Below, one piece after another: positions 28,510 through 37,584 of a DNA stretch of 64,000 nucleotides. How positions within the stretch are numbered: the first letter of the stretch is position 1; each line of letters starts with the position of its first letter. The position numbers were made by a program, and so were the translations under genes. A model generated the notes under the pieces. The model ran no database searches. It worked only from the letters and a program-made list of their open reading frames with translations, and was not told where the DNA came from. The stretch lies in the NCBI GenBank assembly GCA_963695445.1, contig CAVOGV010000009.1:21687-85686 (forward strand). The letters run 5' to 3'. This DNA comes from Thiohalocapsa sp963695445 (lineage in GTDB: Bacteria; Pseudomonadota; Gammaproteobacteria; Chromatiales; Chromatiaceae).

Positions 28510-29436
28510 ATGAATCAATTGCGCACCTTGACCCGCGAGACCGTCCTGGTGGTCGACGACTCGCCCGATACGCTCGGCATGCTGACCGAATCCCTCGAGA
28601 ACATGGGGCTGACCGTGCTGGTCGCGCTCGACGGCGAGAGCTCGCTGGCACTGCTCGAGCGGATCACCCCTGATGTGATCCTGATGGATGCGGTGATGCC
28701 GGGCATGGACGGTTTCGACACCACGCGTCGGATCAAGAGCCAACGCGACCTGCAGCATATCCCCGTGATCTTCATGACAGGCCTGAGCGAGACACAACAC
28801 ATCGTCGAGGGCTTCAAGGCGGGTGGCGTCGACTATCTGACCAAGCCGATCGTGCCTGAGGAGGTCATCGTGCGCATGCGGGTGCACTTGGCGAACGCCC
28901 GCCAGACCCACAGTGCACACGAGGCGCTTGATGACGCCCGTCGCTTTCTGCTGTCGGTTACCCGCGACGGTCGCATTCTGTGGGGGACCCCGCAAGCGGC
29001 GCAGCTTGTCGCGAGCGGCCCGATCGCGCTGTCGCCCGACGGCACCTCACTCGCCACGCCGGTTCGAATCTGGCTCGATCGCTGCATCGCCGGCACGGGG
29101 CAACGCGGCCGCGAATGGACTGTCGAGCTCGGCGACGACGCCAAACTTGTCCTGACCTACTGCGGCGAAGTCGGCCCGGATGAATTCTTGCTTCGTCTCG
29201 TTGAGCACAACCTCGCGCACGACCGTTCGCGCCTGAGTGAACGCTTCGGCTTGACAGCGCGTGAGGCGGAAGTGCTGCTGTGGATCGCCGGCGGGAAATC
29301 GAATCGCGAGATCGCGATCATCCTCGATCTGAGTCCTCGAACCGTCAACAAGCACCTGGAACCTGTCTTCGAAAAGCTCGGGGTCGAGAACCGGACCTCC
29401 GCGGCGGCATTGGCGATTCGCACCCTGGGTGGTTGA
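28510..29436 (+). CDS. LuxR-type response regulator
   Basis: A 308-residue regulator. Receiver domain, residues 10-125: VLVVDDSPDTLGMLTE, phosphoacceptor Asp in LMDAVMPGMDGFDTTRRI, Lys in DYLTKPIVPEE. A middle region (about 140-235) of PAS-like or unassigned character follows, with LLSVTRDGRILWGTPQAAQL. The C-terminal HTH reads LTAREAEVLLWIAGGKSNRE and LSPRTVNKHLEPVFEKLGVE (GerE/LuxR fold). Start ATG 28510 (MNQLRTLTRETVLV), 13 bases after the kinase stop. Likely phosphorylated by the upstream hybrid kinase and likely to control the divergent amide operon. Confidence 0.9.
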   Translation: MNQLRTLTRETVLVVDDSPDTLGMLTESLENMGLTVLVALDGESSLALLERITPDVILMDAVMPGMDGFDTTRRIKSQRDLQHIPVIFMTGLSETQHIVEGFKAGGVDYLTKPIVPEEVIVRMRVHLANARQTHSAHEALDDARRFLLSVTRDGRILWGTPQAAQLVASGPIALSPDGTSLATPVRIWLDRCIAGTGQRGREWTVELGDDAKLVLTYCGEVGPDEFLLRLVEHNLAHDRSRLSERFGLTAREAEVLLWIAGGKSNREIAIILDLSPRTVNKHLEPVFEKLGVENRTSAAALAIRTLGG

Positions 29437-29554
29437 GGCGATCGACGCCCCGAACGGCCTCGATATCCGCATCGCGGAAATTGCGCAGCCATAACCCGTT
29501 GGTTTGCAGTTCCGAGTGTTGGCCTGCTCTCTCCAAACACCGGGCGCTCGAGCA

Positions 29555-30118
29555 CTAGGCGGCTTGGCCAGGTCCTGTGACTCGTTTCGCCTTCTGTTTG
29601 GCTTGGTGCTTCTTTTTTCCCTTCTTTTTCTTTCCTTTCTTCTGCCCTTTCTTGGCCTTTCCATCACTGCGCGCATCCGCGCCGGCCTTGGCTGGCCAGG
29701 GTTGTCGTCGGCGCCGAAGCGCATCTTTGTGCTCCTGCAGCAGCGACAGAGCGCGTTCCACGTAGTCGCGGGAGCGAATCTCCCCGAGCATGTAGCGGCG
29801 CAGCAGATAGAGCCATTGCTCGTGGATCTCGCAGTGTTCGACGCTGCCACGTTCGGCCACGGGACAGTCCTTGCAGCGCAGCGACCAGGTCTGCTCAGAG
29901 ATGGTCCGGCGCTGCCAGTAGCGTCGGTAGTTGGCCGCATGCTGCACCACCCAGTCCATCGCCCGGTCATCTTGCTCGTCCGCGGGAAACTGGAGCAGGT
30001 GTCGCCGCAGGGCTTTGATCTGGAGCCCTAGGAACGCCTCGTTGTCGGCCTCCGATTCATCCGCGCGCAGCACAAAGCGGACGATGCAGGCCAGCAGAGG
30101 GTCATCGGCGGTATACAT
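29555..30118 (-). CDS. Hypothetical protein with lysine-rich tail
   Basis: A 187-residue protein. Helical N-terminal part (DPLLACIVRFVLRADESEAD, FLGLQIKALRRHLLQFPA), a Cys cluster (LRCKDCPVAERGSVEHCEIH, three or four Cys plus His that could hold a metal), then a helical stretch (YLLRRYMLGEIRSRDYVERA) and a tail of about 30 residues dominated by Lys (KKGQKKGKKKKGKKKHQAKQ). The tail suggests nucleic-acid binding. Start ATG 30118 (MYTADDPLL), preceded by GAAGG; the TTG further upstream is less likely. I recognise no named family. It converges on the response regulator gene. Confidence 0.65.
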   Translation of the reverse strand: MYTADDPLLACIVRFVLRADESEADNEAFLGLQIKALRRHLLQFPADEQDDRAMDWVVQHAANYRRYWQRRTISEQTWSLRCKDCPVAERGSVEHCEIHEQWLYLLRRYMLGEIRSRDYVERALSLLQEHKDALRRRRQPWPAKAGADARSDGKAKKGQKKGKKKKGKKKHQAKQKAKRVTGPGQAA

Positions 30119-30292
30119 GGCAACCTTCGACAAAATGCGGTCGAATCAAAATCGCAGGAATCAATCCAGAGCTGGAATCAGCATAGCCGAATTCCGTTGG
30201 AAGGTACGGTCACAGGGCGCCGTAATGTCTCCATGCGCTCTCCTCTTCCCGACAGAACCGCCGAACAGCGCAATGAGGCCGATAAGCGCCGC

Positions 30293-30781
30293 TTATCCGT
30301 CCAAGGGTCGTCCGGTCTCGGGGCCCGTCGAGTGGATGTGCGCTCGTGCCCACGCGAGCACCCGGCGCAGCCTCGGGTTGAACAGTCTGTCCGCTTCGGC
30401 GAAGGTTACCCAGCGGTACTCGTGATGCTCGGGGTATCCCAGTTCCGGGCTGATCGGCAACGTGACGTCACCGTCCGGGGCTAGCGCGATGTAGTAACGG
30501 GCAACCTTGCCGCGAGCGTAGGGTTCGGTTTCGATGTAGGGAAGTTCTCCGGTTGCCGTACCCTGCTCGTTCGGGCGATATTGCCGCGGCCATTGCGGTG
30601 CCCCGAGCCCGGTTTCCTCATCGAATTCCCGCTGCGCCGTGGCGCGCGGATCTTCCCCCGGCTCGACCTCTCCCTTGGGAAAGTCCCAGTAGTTGAAGCA
30701 GCGCAGGATGAGCAGGTGCGGCTCGCCGTCGATGATGCGCACCGGCACGATACCGGCGGAAAGTCTTGTTGGGTTTGGCAT
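30293..30781 (-). CDS. Nudix hydrolase
   Basis: A 162-residue Nudix enzyme. The full Nudix box spans residues 37-59 (G37, E43, R51-E52, E55-E56, G58), matching GX5EX7REUXEEXGU. The preceding strands SAGIVPVRIIDGEPHLLILR and the FNYWDFPKG segment resemble diadenosine-tetraphosphate hydrolase-like (MutT/NudA-type) members, so a dinucleoside polyphosphate substrate is plausible but unproven. Start ATG 30781 (MPNPTRLSAG); the longer open frame upstream has no family similarity. Confidence 0.88.
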   Translation of the reverse strand: MPNPTRLSAGIVPVRIIDGEPHLLILRCFNYWDFPKGEVEPGEDPRATAQREFDEETGLGAPQWPRQYRPNEQGTATGELPYIETEPYARGKVARYYIALAPDGDVTLPISPELGYPEHHEYRWVTFAEADRLFNPRLRRVLAWARAHIHSTGPETGRPLDG

Positions 30782-31485
30782 CGGTATGGGCTGGCGCAGC
30801 TGGTTGGGGCTAGAGTCCCGCGCTGTCAGTCGCCGCGGGTTCGACGCCGAGGTTACCGATCGCGCCCTACTCTGTCTCGCGACGCAGGTATTGTTGCTTA
30901 CGTTATCTCGCCAGAATGTCTCAGGATAATCCGCACCAACTCTTCCGGATTCCGCCACCGCCGCGACTGGTGGCTGCGAGGCTCCGAAATCGTCGGTTGA
31001 GTTGGGCTCTCGTCACGTCCGCAATCGGCCAAGAGCCGACATGGCGGGAAACGGTCACCAACCCTTGATGTGGCAGGAAGGGCACAAGGGCTCGGCTGCC
31101 TCATCGTGCGAAAGCGACTGCCCAACCCAGCCGATGACGGACCGATCGCTGCGACCGCGTCACGCTGTAAGCTGCAGGCGGTCGTTGCGACACCAGGAGA
31201 GACAGCCCGAACCGTGACATGAACCACGCGGCGAAGCCGATAGCGGGCAGCAACCTGTGTGAGCGTGACCCTCACGACGGAAACCGGCGGTGAATCCAAG
31301 GGCTCTCCTCCCAGGGAGGCATGGCGTGTATGCGCAGCGGGTGCCGCGGGGGGTCGAATTCCGCAGGACGTCGGGCACACAGGCGGCCCGGGTCTCCTGG
31401 GTCCGGCTGGAGGCGGTGAAAAGCGGGTTTGGGCGAGCGGGGAGAGTTCCGCTGTCTCGGCCCTGCACGTCGTCGGGAACGCCCA
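30782..31485. other. Gene-poor region with a dispersed repeat
   Basis: About 700 bases without a supportable gene. It holds one copy of a roughly 163-base dispersed repeat (31078-31240) and a GC-rich unassigned remainder. Short ORFs on both strands here are Arg/Ser/Pro-rich and look like noise. Confidence 0.5.
31078..31240. repeat. Dispersed repeat, copy 1
   Basis: Begins AAGGGCACAAGGGCTCGGCT and ends CACGCGGCGAAGCCGA. A diverged second copy of nearly equal length lies at 37423-37584 in the same orientation. Shared blocks include TCGTGCGAAAGCG, TGATGACGGACCGAT-type and GACCACGCGGCGAAGCCGA-type segments. No terminal inverted repeats or ORF shared by both copies were found. Confidence 0.7.
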
Positions 31486-31653
31486 TCAGAGCAGAAACAG
31501 CAGACCGAGGATCGTCAGTGGACTGATGACCAGCGACGCGATGATTGGGATCGACGCGAGACGCGTATTGAGGTCGTAGTAGCGCAGAATGTACCCGAGA
31601 ATCCGCAACCGTGCTGAGACTCGGGTAAAACCCTTAGCCGAAATTAGGACCAC
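31486..31653 (-). CDS. Possible small membrane protein
   Basis: A 55-codon minus-strand frame from GTG 31653 reads VVLISAKGFTRVSARLRILG, YILRYYDLNTRLASIPIIAS and a hydrophobic C-terminus LVISPLTILGLLFLL. The amphipathic-then-hydrophobic layout looks like a genuine single-pass membrane peptide. There is no ATG and only a weak ribosome site, so it could also be the 3' remnant of a longer permease gene. Confidence 0.33.
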   Translation of the reverse strand: MVLISAKGFTRVSARLRILGYILRYYDLNTRLASIPIIASLVISPLTILGLLFLL

Positions 31654-31826
31654 CTCTGGAGGAGTTTATGCGCAGCGGAGCGCCCGAGTCGGGAAAAGTT
31701 CTTCGCATTAGATGCTTACGCATATCGACGGGCCAAAAAAGCAAGCGCGGCAGAGAGCACGATCAAGATCATCCGTGTGGACGGCTCACCGAGGCACGCA
31801 GCCGATGGCCTGTCGCAGCGCCTGTT

Positions 31827-32255
31827 TTAGCGAGCGAAAGACGTTTCTGCGTGAGTTCGTTCGGCGGCCCGTTCAAGTAGGTGTTCGGCGCTGTCGTTCC
31901 ATACATCCATTCTGACGATTTTCCCACCCTTTATGACGAAACGGTCGATGTACCGATCGCCTTCGAACGGTTCTCCGTCGAGCCATTCACCATAAAGCGT
32001 CCCCATGCTGTAAACGACGATTTCGTCGTCTTGGAAGGCTACATCATAACGCTCGATGGATTTTGCTACGTTGCGATAGCGTCGCGAGTTGACCGCCCTA
32101 ATCTCCTCTGGCTTTCTGAGTTTTTGACCACCCACGAAGGTCACCTCGATATCCGGTGACATCAGCTCGTCAGTAACACCCCGATCGCCCTCCATCGACG
32201 CGAGCATAAAGCGCTCGACCATAGCGATCGCCTCGTCTTTTCTTGTGTCGCTCAT
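31827..32255 (-). CDS. SnoaL-like / NTF2-fold protein
   Basis: A 142-residue protein with the NTF2-like cone-fold pattern: an N-terminal helix (AIAMVERFMLASMEGDRGVT), strands LMSPDIEVTFVGGQK and a C-terminal beta-sheet (VVYSMGTLYGEWLDGEPFEG, YIDRFVIKGGKIVRMDVWND). The GKIVRMDVWND ending is typical of SnoaL-like proteins. Such proteins are often small ligand-binding or isomerase-type enzymes; the substrate cannot be told. Start ATG 32255. It stands alone, with no operon partner. Confidence 0.8.
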   Translation of the reverse strand: MSDTRKDEAIAMVERFMLASMEGDRGVTDELMSPDIEVTFVGGQKLRKPEEIRAVNSRRYRNVAKSIERYDVAFQDDEIVVYSMGTLYGEWLDGEPFEGDRYIDRFVIKGGKIVRMDVWNDSAEHLLERAAERTHAETSFAR

Positions 32256-32379
32256 CGTTGTGCTCCTCGCCGAAACGCGTCAATAAGCTAGAGGGATGAC
32301 AGAGTCGGTTTGCTCGTTCAGCAGGAAAGGAAAATGACCCCGCCGCCTTTTGCAGGTTGGTCACCACAAAGGGGTGGTG

Positions 32380-32646
32380 TCAATCTCCGCTGACGATGAA
32401 CGGGTTCCACTCAAGCAGGACTGCGGTCGACTCTACCGTGAAGTTGGCGTAGGTCGCAACCGCTTGCCCAAGCTTGTTTAGTCTTGAAGTAAGCTCGCCG
32501 AAGTCGCCGTGCGGGGGTACTTCGTCGTACTCGATCCGCGCAATGTCCCGTAAGGCGGAGCCATTGACCGACGATAGCAGTCTCATCTGAAACTTCGTCT
32601 CAGGAGTTTGGCACAGGTCGCCCAGATCGTTTAGTCTTTCGCGCAT
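32380..32646 (-). CDS. Hypothetical protein, 88 residues
   Basis: Open frame from ATG 32646 (MRERLNDLGDLCQTPETKFQ) to 32380, ending VLLEWNPFIVSGD. Base composition is less GC-rich than the neighbours, and the peptide has a reasonable amino-acid balance (ARIEYDEVPPHGDFGELTSR), which argues for a real or recently real gene. I recognise no family. Its start overlaps the divergent transposase remnant by two bases, so it may be a fragment exposed by the insertion. Confidence 0.4.
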   Translation of the reverse strand: MRERLNDLGDLCQTPETKFQMRLLSSVNGSALRDIARIEYDEVPPHGDFGELTSRLNKLGQAVATYANFTVESTAVLLEWNPFIVSGD

Positions 32647-32881
32647 GCAAGACCACTTCCCAACCCAACAGGATCTGGCAGAGCTGAGGGCCGCTCACCG
32701 CGCGGCGCGCAATGCCCCTGAGGTGTATCGGCTGGCGTATCGGCTCAATGCCGCGATCCTGCTCGGAAGTGGTTGGAGTGCCTCTGCGGTCGCTGCGGCA
32801 CTGTTGATGGACGACGATACGGTGCGCAATCACTTCAAGCGCTACAAGCAGGGAGACATCGCCGCGCGACATGATCGTTAG
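32645..32881 (+). pseudogene. Truncated IS630-type transposase (N-terminal part)
   Basis: Reads MQDHFPTQQDLAELRAAHRA, then VYRLAYRLNAAILLGSGWSA and LLMDDDTVRNHFKRYKQGDI. This is the N-terminal winged helix-turn-helix of IS630-family transposases. The DDE catalytic domain is missing; the frame ends HDR within the first codons of the following symporter gene. No terminal inverted repeats were found around it. A remnant only. Confidence 0.72.
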
Positions 32882-35082
32882 GCAACAGGTTTCGCTGTCA
32901 GAACCAGCAGCAACACAACCCGCTCGAAAGACCCCGCGGCTCGGCTTGCGCTCGGTCATCTTGGCCGGGGTCGCCGGAATCCTCACCGGGCTCTTTTTCG
33001 GTGAATCGGCCGGCGTGCTAGAGCCGGTCGGGCAGCTCTACATCCTCCTGCTCGAGGTCGCGGTCTACCCGTACCTCATTTGCTCGTTGCTGCTCGGACT
33101 CGGCAGCATGCAGCCCGGGCAGGCGTTGCGCCTGTTGCGGGCGGGATGGCCGTTCTATCTCGGCCTCTGGATCCTCACCTTCAGCTTCCTAACGCTGCTC
33201 AGCCTCGCCATCCCGGTCTCCCAGGCGCTGGTCTGGCAGCCAGGGACCGAGGGGTTCTCGCTCGATGCGCTGCTGGATGCGCTCATTCCCAGCGACATCG
33301 TCGCCTCCATCGGCAGCAACTCGATTCCGGCCGTGATCCTGTTTGGCATCTTCTACGGCATCGCGTTGCAGCACGTACCGGAGAAACAGTCGCTGCTGCA
33401 GACATTCGACGCGCTCGCAAAGGCGAGCCTCAAATTCTGGAGCGCGGTGGTGCGCATGGTTCCGCTGGCGGTGTTCGCCCTCTTCGCATCGGCGGCCGGA
33501 ACGCAGCAACCATCGGATATCGAGACAATCGGCTACTTCCTCATCCTGTTCTTCGCCGGCGCACTGATCCTGGTCGTGTGGCTGATCCCGGCCTGCATCG
33601 CCGCGCTGGTGCCGGTGCGCTACCACGAGGTCCTCGTCGACCTCAAGAGCGCGCTGCTGCTGGGCCTGGTGACGACGATCTCCGTCTCCGCGCTGCCCTA
33701 CATCGTCTCCGCAACGCGTCGGCTTGCCGACACATGCGGGATCGAGGATCCCGAGTGCGACGACGTGATTCGAACCAACATCTCGGTCGCCTACCCGCTC
33801 GGCCAGCTGGGCAACTTCTTCGTCTACTTCTTCATTGTGTTCTGTGCCTTCCTGATGCACGAGCACATCGCGCTGCTCGAGCGCATCCTGTTACCGATCG
33901 TCTCGCTCCTTTCGTGCTTCGGCTCGCCGACGGCCTCGGTGGCGTCCACGCTCTTCCTCGGCAACTGGATCGGCGTCGGCAAGGGCGCCCAGGAGCTCTA
34001 CGTCGAATTGATGGTGCTGCTGCGCTACCCGCAGGTCGCGGTTTCGATCATGGGCTTTGCGTTCCTCAGCTTCACCGTGGTCATGGCCTACTACGGCAAG
34101 CTCAGGGTGCATTGGGCACGGCTGGCCGCGATCGTGCTAGTCACGTTCGCCGTGATCGCGGGCGGTGCCTACGGCGCCCGCGGGCTCTATGAGGCCGCCA
34201 CCAAGGATGCGCCGAGCCCATATCTGAGCTTCTCGGTCGCCAGCAAACTGACGCAAGCGGTCGATAGCCGCATCCTCTCCGCGGATGAGGCACGCCGCAT
34301 CAACGACCGCAGCCCAGGCCCCGTGCTGCCTCAGATACAGCGTTCCGGCGTCCTGCGCGTTGGCTTCAGTCCGACCGTGATCCCGTTCTGTTACCACAAC
34401 GATCAGGACCAGCTGGCCGGATACGACATGGAATTCGCCTACCAGCTGGCCGAGGACATGAACGTCCGGCTGGAGTTCGTGCCGTTCTCGTGGCCCACCT
34501 TGAAGGCTGACCTCGAGGCGGGACGCTTCGATATCGCCATGTCGGGCATCTACGTGACCAAGAACCGACTCGAAGAGTTCGCGTTGAGCCGGCCTTATTA
34601 CCAGAGCGAGCTGGCCTTCTTCGCGCCGCGGGCGAACGCCTCCATGCTGGAAGATCGCAAGACGATCGAAGCCCGGCACAACCTCCGGCTTGGGGTCTTC
34701 GAGGACGCCGTGCTCTATCTCCTGGTTGGCTCGAATCGTCCCGAAGGAGCAGATCGTCACCGTTGGCGACTATGACCAGCTCCCGGATTTCAGCAAGATC
34801 GACGCGGCATTCTGGACCCTGCTTCAGAGCGAAGCCCTGGCGGCCGCTCACCCCGAGATCGTTGCCGTCAAGCCCGCGAACCTCGGCAGCCCGGTGTTGT
34901 TCACCTACCTGATGCGAAAGGACGCGATTCGGCTGAAGAGCTACGTCGACTACTGGCTCGATCTCACCCGGAGAAGCGGCTTCGAGCACGCCCAGCGCCG
35001 ATACTGGTTCGAGCGCCGTCCGCGCGACACCGGCGTGCCGCGCTGGTCGATCCTGCGCAACGTGCTTGGGATCGATCTGTAG
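32871..35082 (+). CDS. Dicarboxylate/amino-acid:cation symporter fused to solute-binding domain
   Basis: About 736 residues. Residues 25-440 form a DAACS-type (GltP/DctA-like) symporter with multiple spans, e.g. LGLRSVILAGVAGILTGLFF, LLGLVTTISVSALPYIVSAT and LLSCFGSPTASVASTLFLGN. Residues from about 485 form a family 3 solute-binding domain: GVLRVGFSPTVIPFCYHNDQ, DMEFAYQLAEDMNVRLEFVP and MSGIYVTKNRLEEFALSRPY. One extra T near 34726-34727 (CTGGTTGGCTCG) shifts the frame; removal joins EDAVLYLLVARIVPKEQIVT to the end at 35082 (LRNVLGIDL). Start ATG 32871 overlaps the IS630 remnant, so the original upstream region was replaced. The domain probably faces the periplasm and may deliver or sense the transported acid. 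Confidence 0.83.
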
Positions 35083-35197
35083 CGAAATGAGCAAACCTGC
35101 GCTGGCTCGCGGCTTCGCGCTCGTCAACGGATAGGTGCTCAGCTCAGGGTGCGTCTGACGGGCCATCTCACTTGCCAGGAAGACAGGCGAGAGACCG

Positions 35198-35602
35198 ATG
35201 AACCTTCAGCTACACGGCTTCCATGTCTGCGTTCGTGTCGCAGACATCGAACGTTCGCAGCGCTTCTACAGTGCCTTGGGGTTCGAGGCGCTGCCGGGAC
35301 TCTGCCATCAGGACGACGCCGTCATCTGGCGATACTTCCGCCGACCCGGGTCCGACATCTTGCTGGAGCTTCTGCAATACCGACTGCCGCCCGATCCCGT
35401 GCCCCGGACACGCGCGCGGGGCGAGTTGACCGGCTTGAACCATATCGGGTTTCACGTCGATGATCTGGATGCGATCGCAGCGCGTCTCAGAGTCCTGGGC
35501 GCGAGTATCGCCGAGGAAGGATGCCGGCCAGGATACCGGTATCTCTTTGCCACCGGACCGGACGGCGAATATCTGGGCTTCGCCGAGTTCGAAAGGCGCT
35601 GA
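35198..35602 (+). CDS. VOC-family protein (glyoxalase/bleomycin resistance fold)
   Basis: A 134-residue protein with two betaalphabetabetabeta modules of the vicinal oxygen chelate fold. Likely metal ligands are His in LHGFHVCVRVADIERSQRFY, Glu in DILLELLQYRLP, His in LNHIGFHVDDLD and Glu near the C-terminus (YLGFAEFE). By family it could isomerise or detoxify a small dicarbonyl or bind an antibiotic; no further assignment is possible. Start ATG 35198 follows GACAGGCGAGAGACCG. It converges on the thiamine-diphosphate enzyme gene. Confidence 0.87.
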   Translation: MNLQLHGFHVCVRVADIERSQRFYSALGFEALPGLCHQDDAVIWRYFRRPGSDILLELLQYRLPPDPVPRTRARGELTGLNHIGFHVDDLDAIAARLRVLGASIAEEGCRPGYRYLFATGPDGEYLGFAEFERR

Positions 35603-35650
35603 GTATTGACTCAATTTCGAGCGTCGCCGCCTATCCAATCAATCGGCCGT

Positions 35651-37361
35651 CTACTGCAGAACCGTGTCAAGTAAGAAGGTTCGACCTTTGCCGATGACCT
35701 CTAGACCTCTTCGGATCGCCGGCTCGAGCGCCGCTATCGACTGGACGCGCTCGCCGGCGCCGCCATAGGCCTCGACGGTCTTCACGTAGTCGGGCATCGG
35801 CTCGATCTTGTTGCCGACGAAGTTGCCGGTGCGCACGGCGGCGCCGTCGGGATAGTAGCGAAGGACGTTCCAAGTTTGAGAGGCATACTGGCGGTTGTTG
35901 CACAGCACGAGAAGAAGCGGCACGCCGTATTCTTGGGAGAATCCGAGCGCCGCGGGAATCGGGTTGTAGTGCCAGGCGCCGTCGCCCACGATGCAGACGA
36001 CCGGGCTTTGCGGTCGCGCGAGCTTCACGCCGAGCGCGGTTCCCAGGCTCGTTCCGAGCGCGCCCATCCACCCCCGAAACTGCTCGAAGGGCTTTTCCTC
36101 GTACAGGAACTGCATCATCTGCGGCATCGGGGCGATGATCTCGTCGACGCAGATCGCACTCTCGGGAAGCAGCCGGTGGAGCGCGCGGAACAGCTCCGCT
36201 GCCGGGACGGCATCCGGGCTTTGGGCGCGCGCGGCCTCGGCTTGCTCGATTCCCTGAGCCCGCACCGACGCCGAGTACGCGCGCCATCGCTCTAATCTCG
36301 CCGGGGTCGACGACGGCTGAGTCCATAGCCTGTCTGCAAGGGCCTTCAGGTTCAGCGCGCGATCGCCGGCCAGGCAGTGGGTCGTGCGGTAGCCGTAGTA
36401 GGGCGCGCGCGGACGCAGCGGGTCTTCCTCGAGGTGAATGACCGTGCAGCCGGGCTTCAGGGCTTGCAGCGGCGGGTGCCAGGGTGCGTTGCATCCTGCC
36501 ACCAGGATTGCATCGGCTTGTCCCACGACGGGCTCGACCGCGCCCGCACCGTAGAGCGGATGATTCCGCGGAAAGGTGCGGAACGCGGGCGACATGAACT
36601 CGAACACCGGCGCTCCGAGCGCCTCGGCAACACGCACCAAGTCTTGCCGCTCATCCGAGGTTCGACCGAGGTACTCCGTGATAATGAGCGGGGTCTCTGC
36701 GCTCGCCAGCGCTTCGGTCGCGGCGTCGATCTCGTCGGCATTTGCCGTCGGCCGCGACGACCGAAGCAGCGGATGGACAATCGGCGACGCCGGGCCGAGC
36801 AGCAGGTCGAACGGGATCTCGAGCAGGGTTGGACCGCGAGGGACCGAGTCCGTCAGGTAGAGCGCGCGGCGAAGCTCGTGGATAACGCTCCGCCGATGTT
36901 CGCGCTTGCCGAGCCCATTTTGTGACAAGCTCTCCGTCGCGCGCTGGGCCCCAGAAGTCGACCAGAAGCGATGGCCACTCGGGACCGGGGTCGAAGTCGG
37001 GGCTTTCGCCGTAGGTGAGGGTGTCGGGCGAGAGGACCGTCATCGGCGTGCGTTCGAGCAGCGCCGTGCGGAGCGCCATGGCGCCGTTCTGAACGCCGAG
37101 GCTCGTGGGAAGGAACACGACCTGGCTGCGCCCCGTTGCCTTGTAGTAGCCCGAGGCCAATGCGACCGCGAGCGCCTCGTGCCGACATCGGTAGTAGGCC
37201 GGCCGTTGGCGCTCCCCGCGGGCTGCGATCGCTTCCCATAGGGGGGCCATCACGGCGATCGGCGAGACGAACAAGCAGTCGACCCCCGCGACGGTCAGCT
37301 GGCGCAGGATCGCTTCGGCGCCAGATTCTGCGCCAGATATCGGCTCATCTGTTTTCGACAT
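35651..37361 (-). CDS. Thiamine-diphosphate-dependent enzyme (acetolactate synthase/benzoylformate decarboxylase type)
   Basis: About 570 residues, the usual size. N-terminal PYR domain: ILRQLTVAGVDCLFVSPIAV, then the cofactor-activating Glu in YYRCRHEALAVALASGYYKA. Central domain: TPLIITEYLGRTSDERQDLV. C-terminal PP domain with the TPP motif GDGAWHYNPIPAALGFSQEY ending in CNN. One extra base near 36905-36912 (after ELVTKWAR) breaks the frame; the second part resumes at KREHRRSVIHELRRALYLTD. Start ATG 37361 (MSKTDEPISG), preceded by GGAAG. Substrate not deducible; the relatives decarboxylate or carboligate 2-oxoacids. One copy of the dispersed repeat lies just upstream. Confidence 0.84.
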
Positions 37362-37422
37362 TCGAGTTTCTTCCGGTTCAAACCTCGCGCAGTCGCCGGT
37401 CAGCCTTTCTCGTTGCGGCATG

Positions 37423-37584
37423 AAGGGCAAAAAGGTTCGGCTGCCTGATCGTGCGAAAGCGCCGTCCCAACCCCGCTGATGACGGACCGATTCGCTGCGA
37501 CCGAGTCACGCCGGAAGCTGAAGGTGCTCGTTGCGCAACCAGGAGCGTTCCTCCAACGTGACATGGACCACGCGGCGAAGCCGA
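37423..37584. repeat. Dispersed repeat, copy 2
   Basis: Begins AAGGGCAAAAAGGTTCGGCT and ends CACGCGGCGAAGCCGA. It is a diverged partner of the copy at 31078-31240. It fills the gap between the thiamine-diphosphate enzyme and the FAD oxidoreductase and ends one base before the stop of the latter. Confidence 0.7.
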
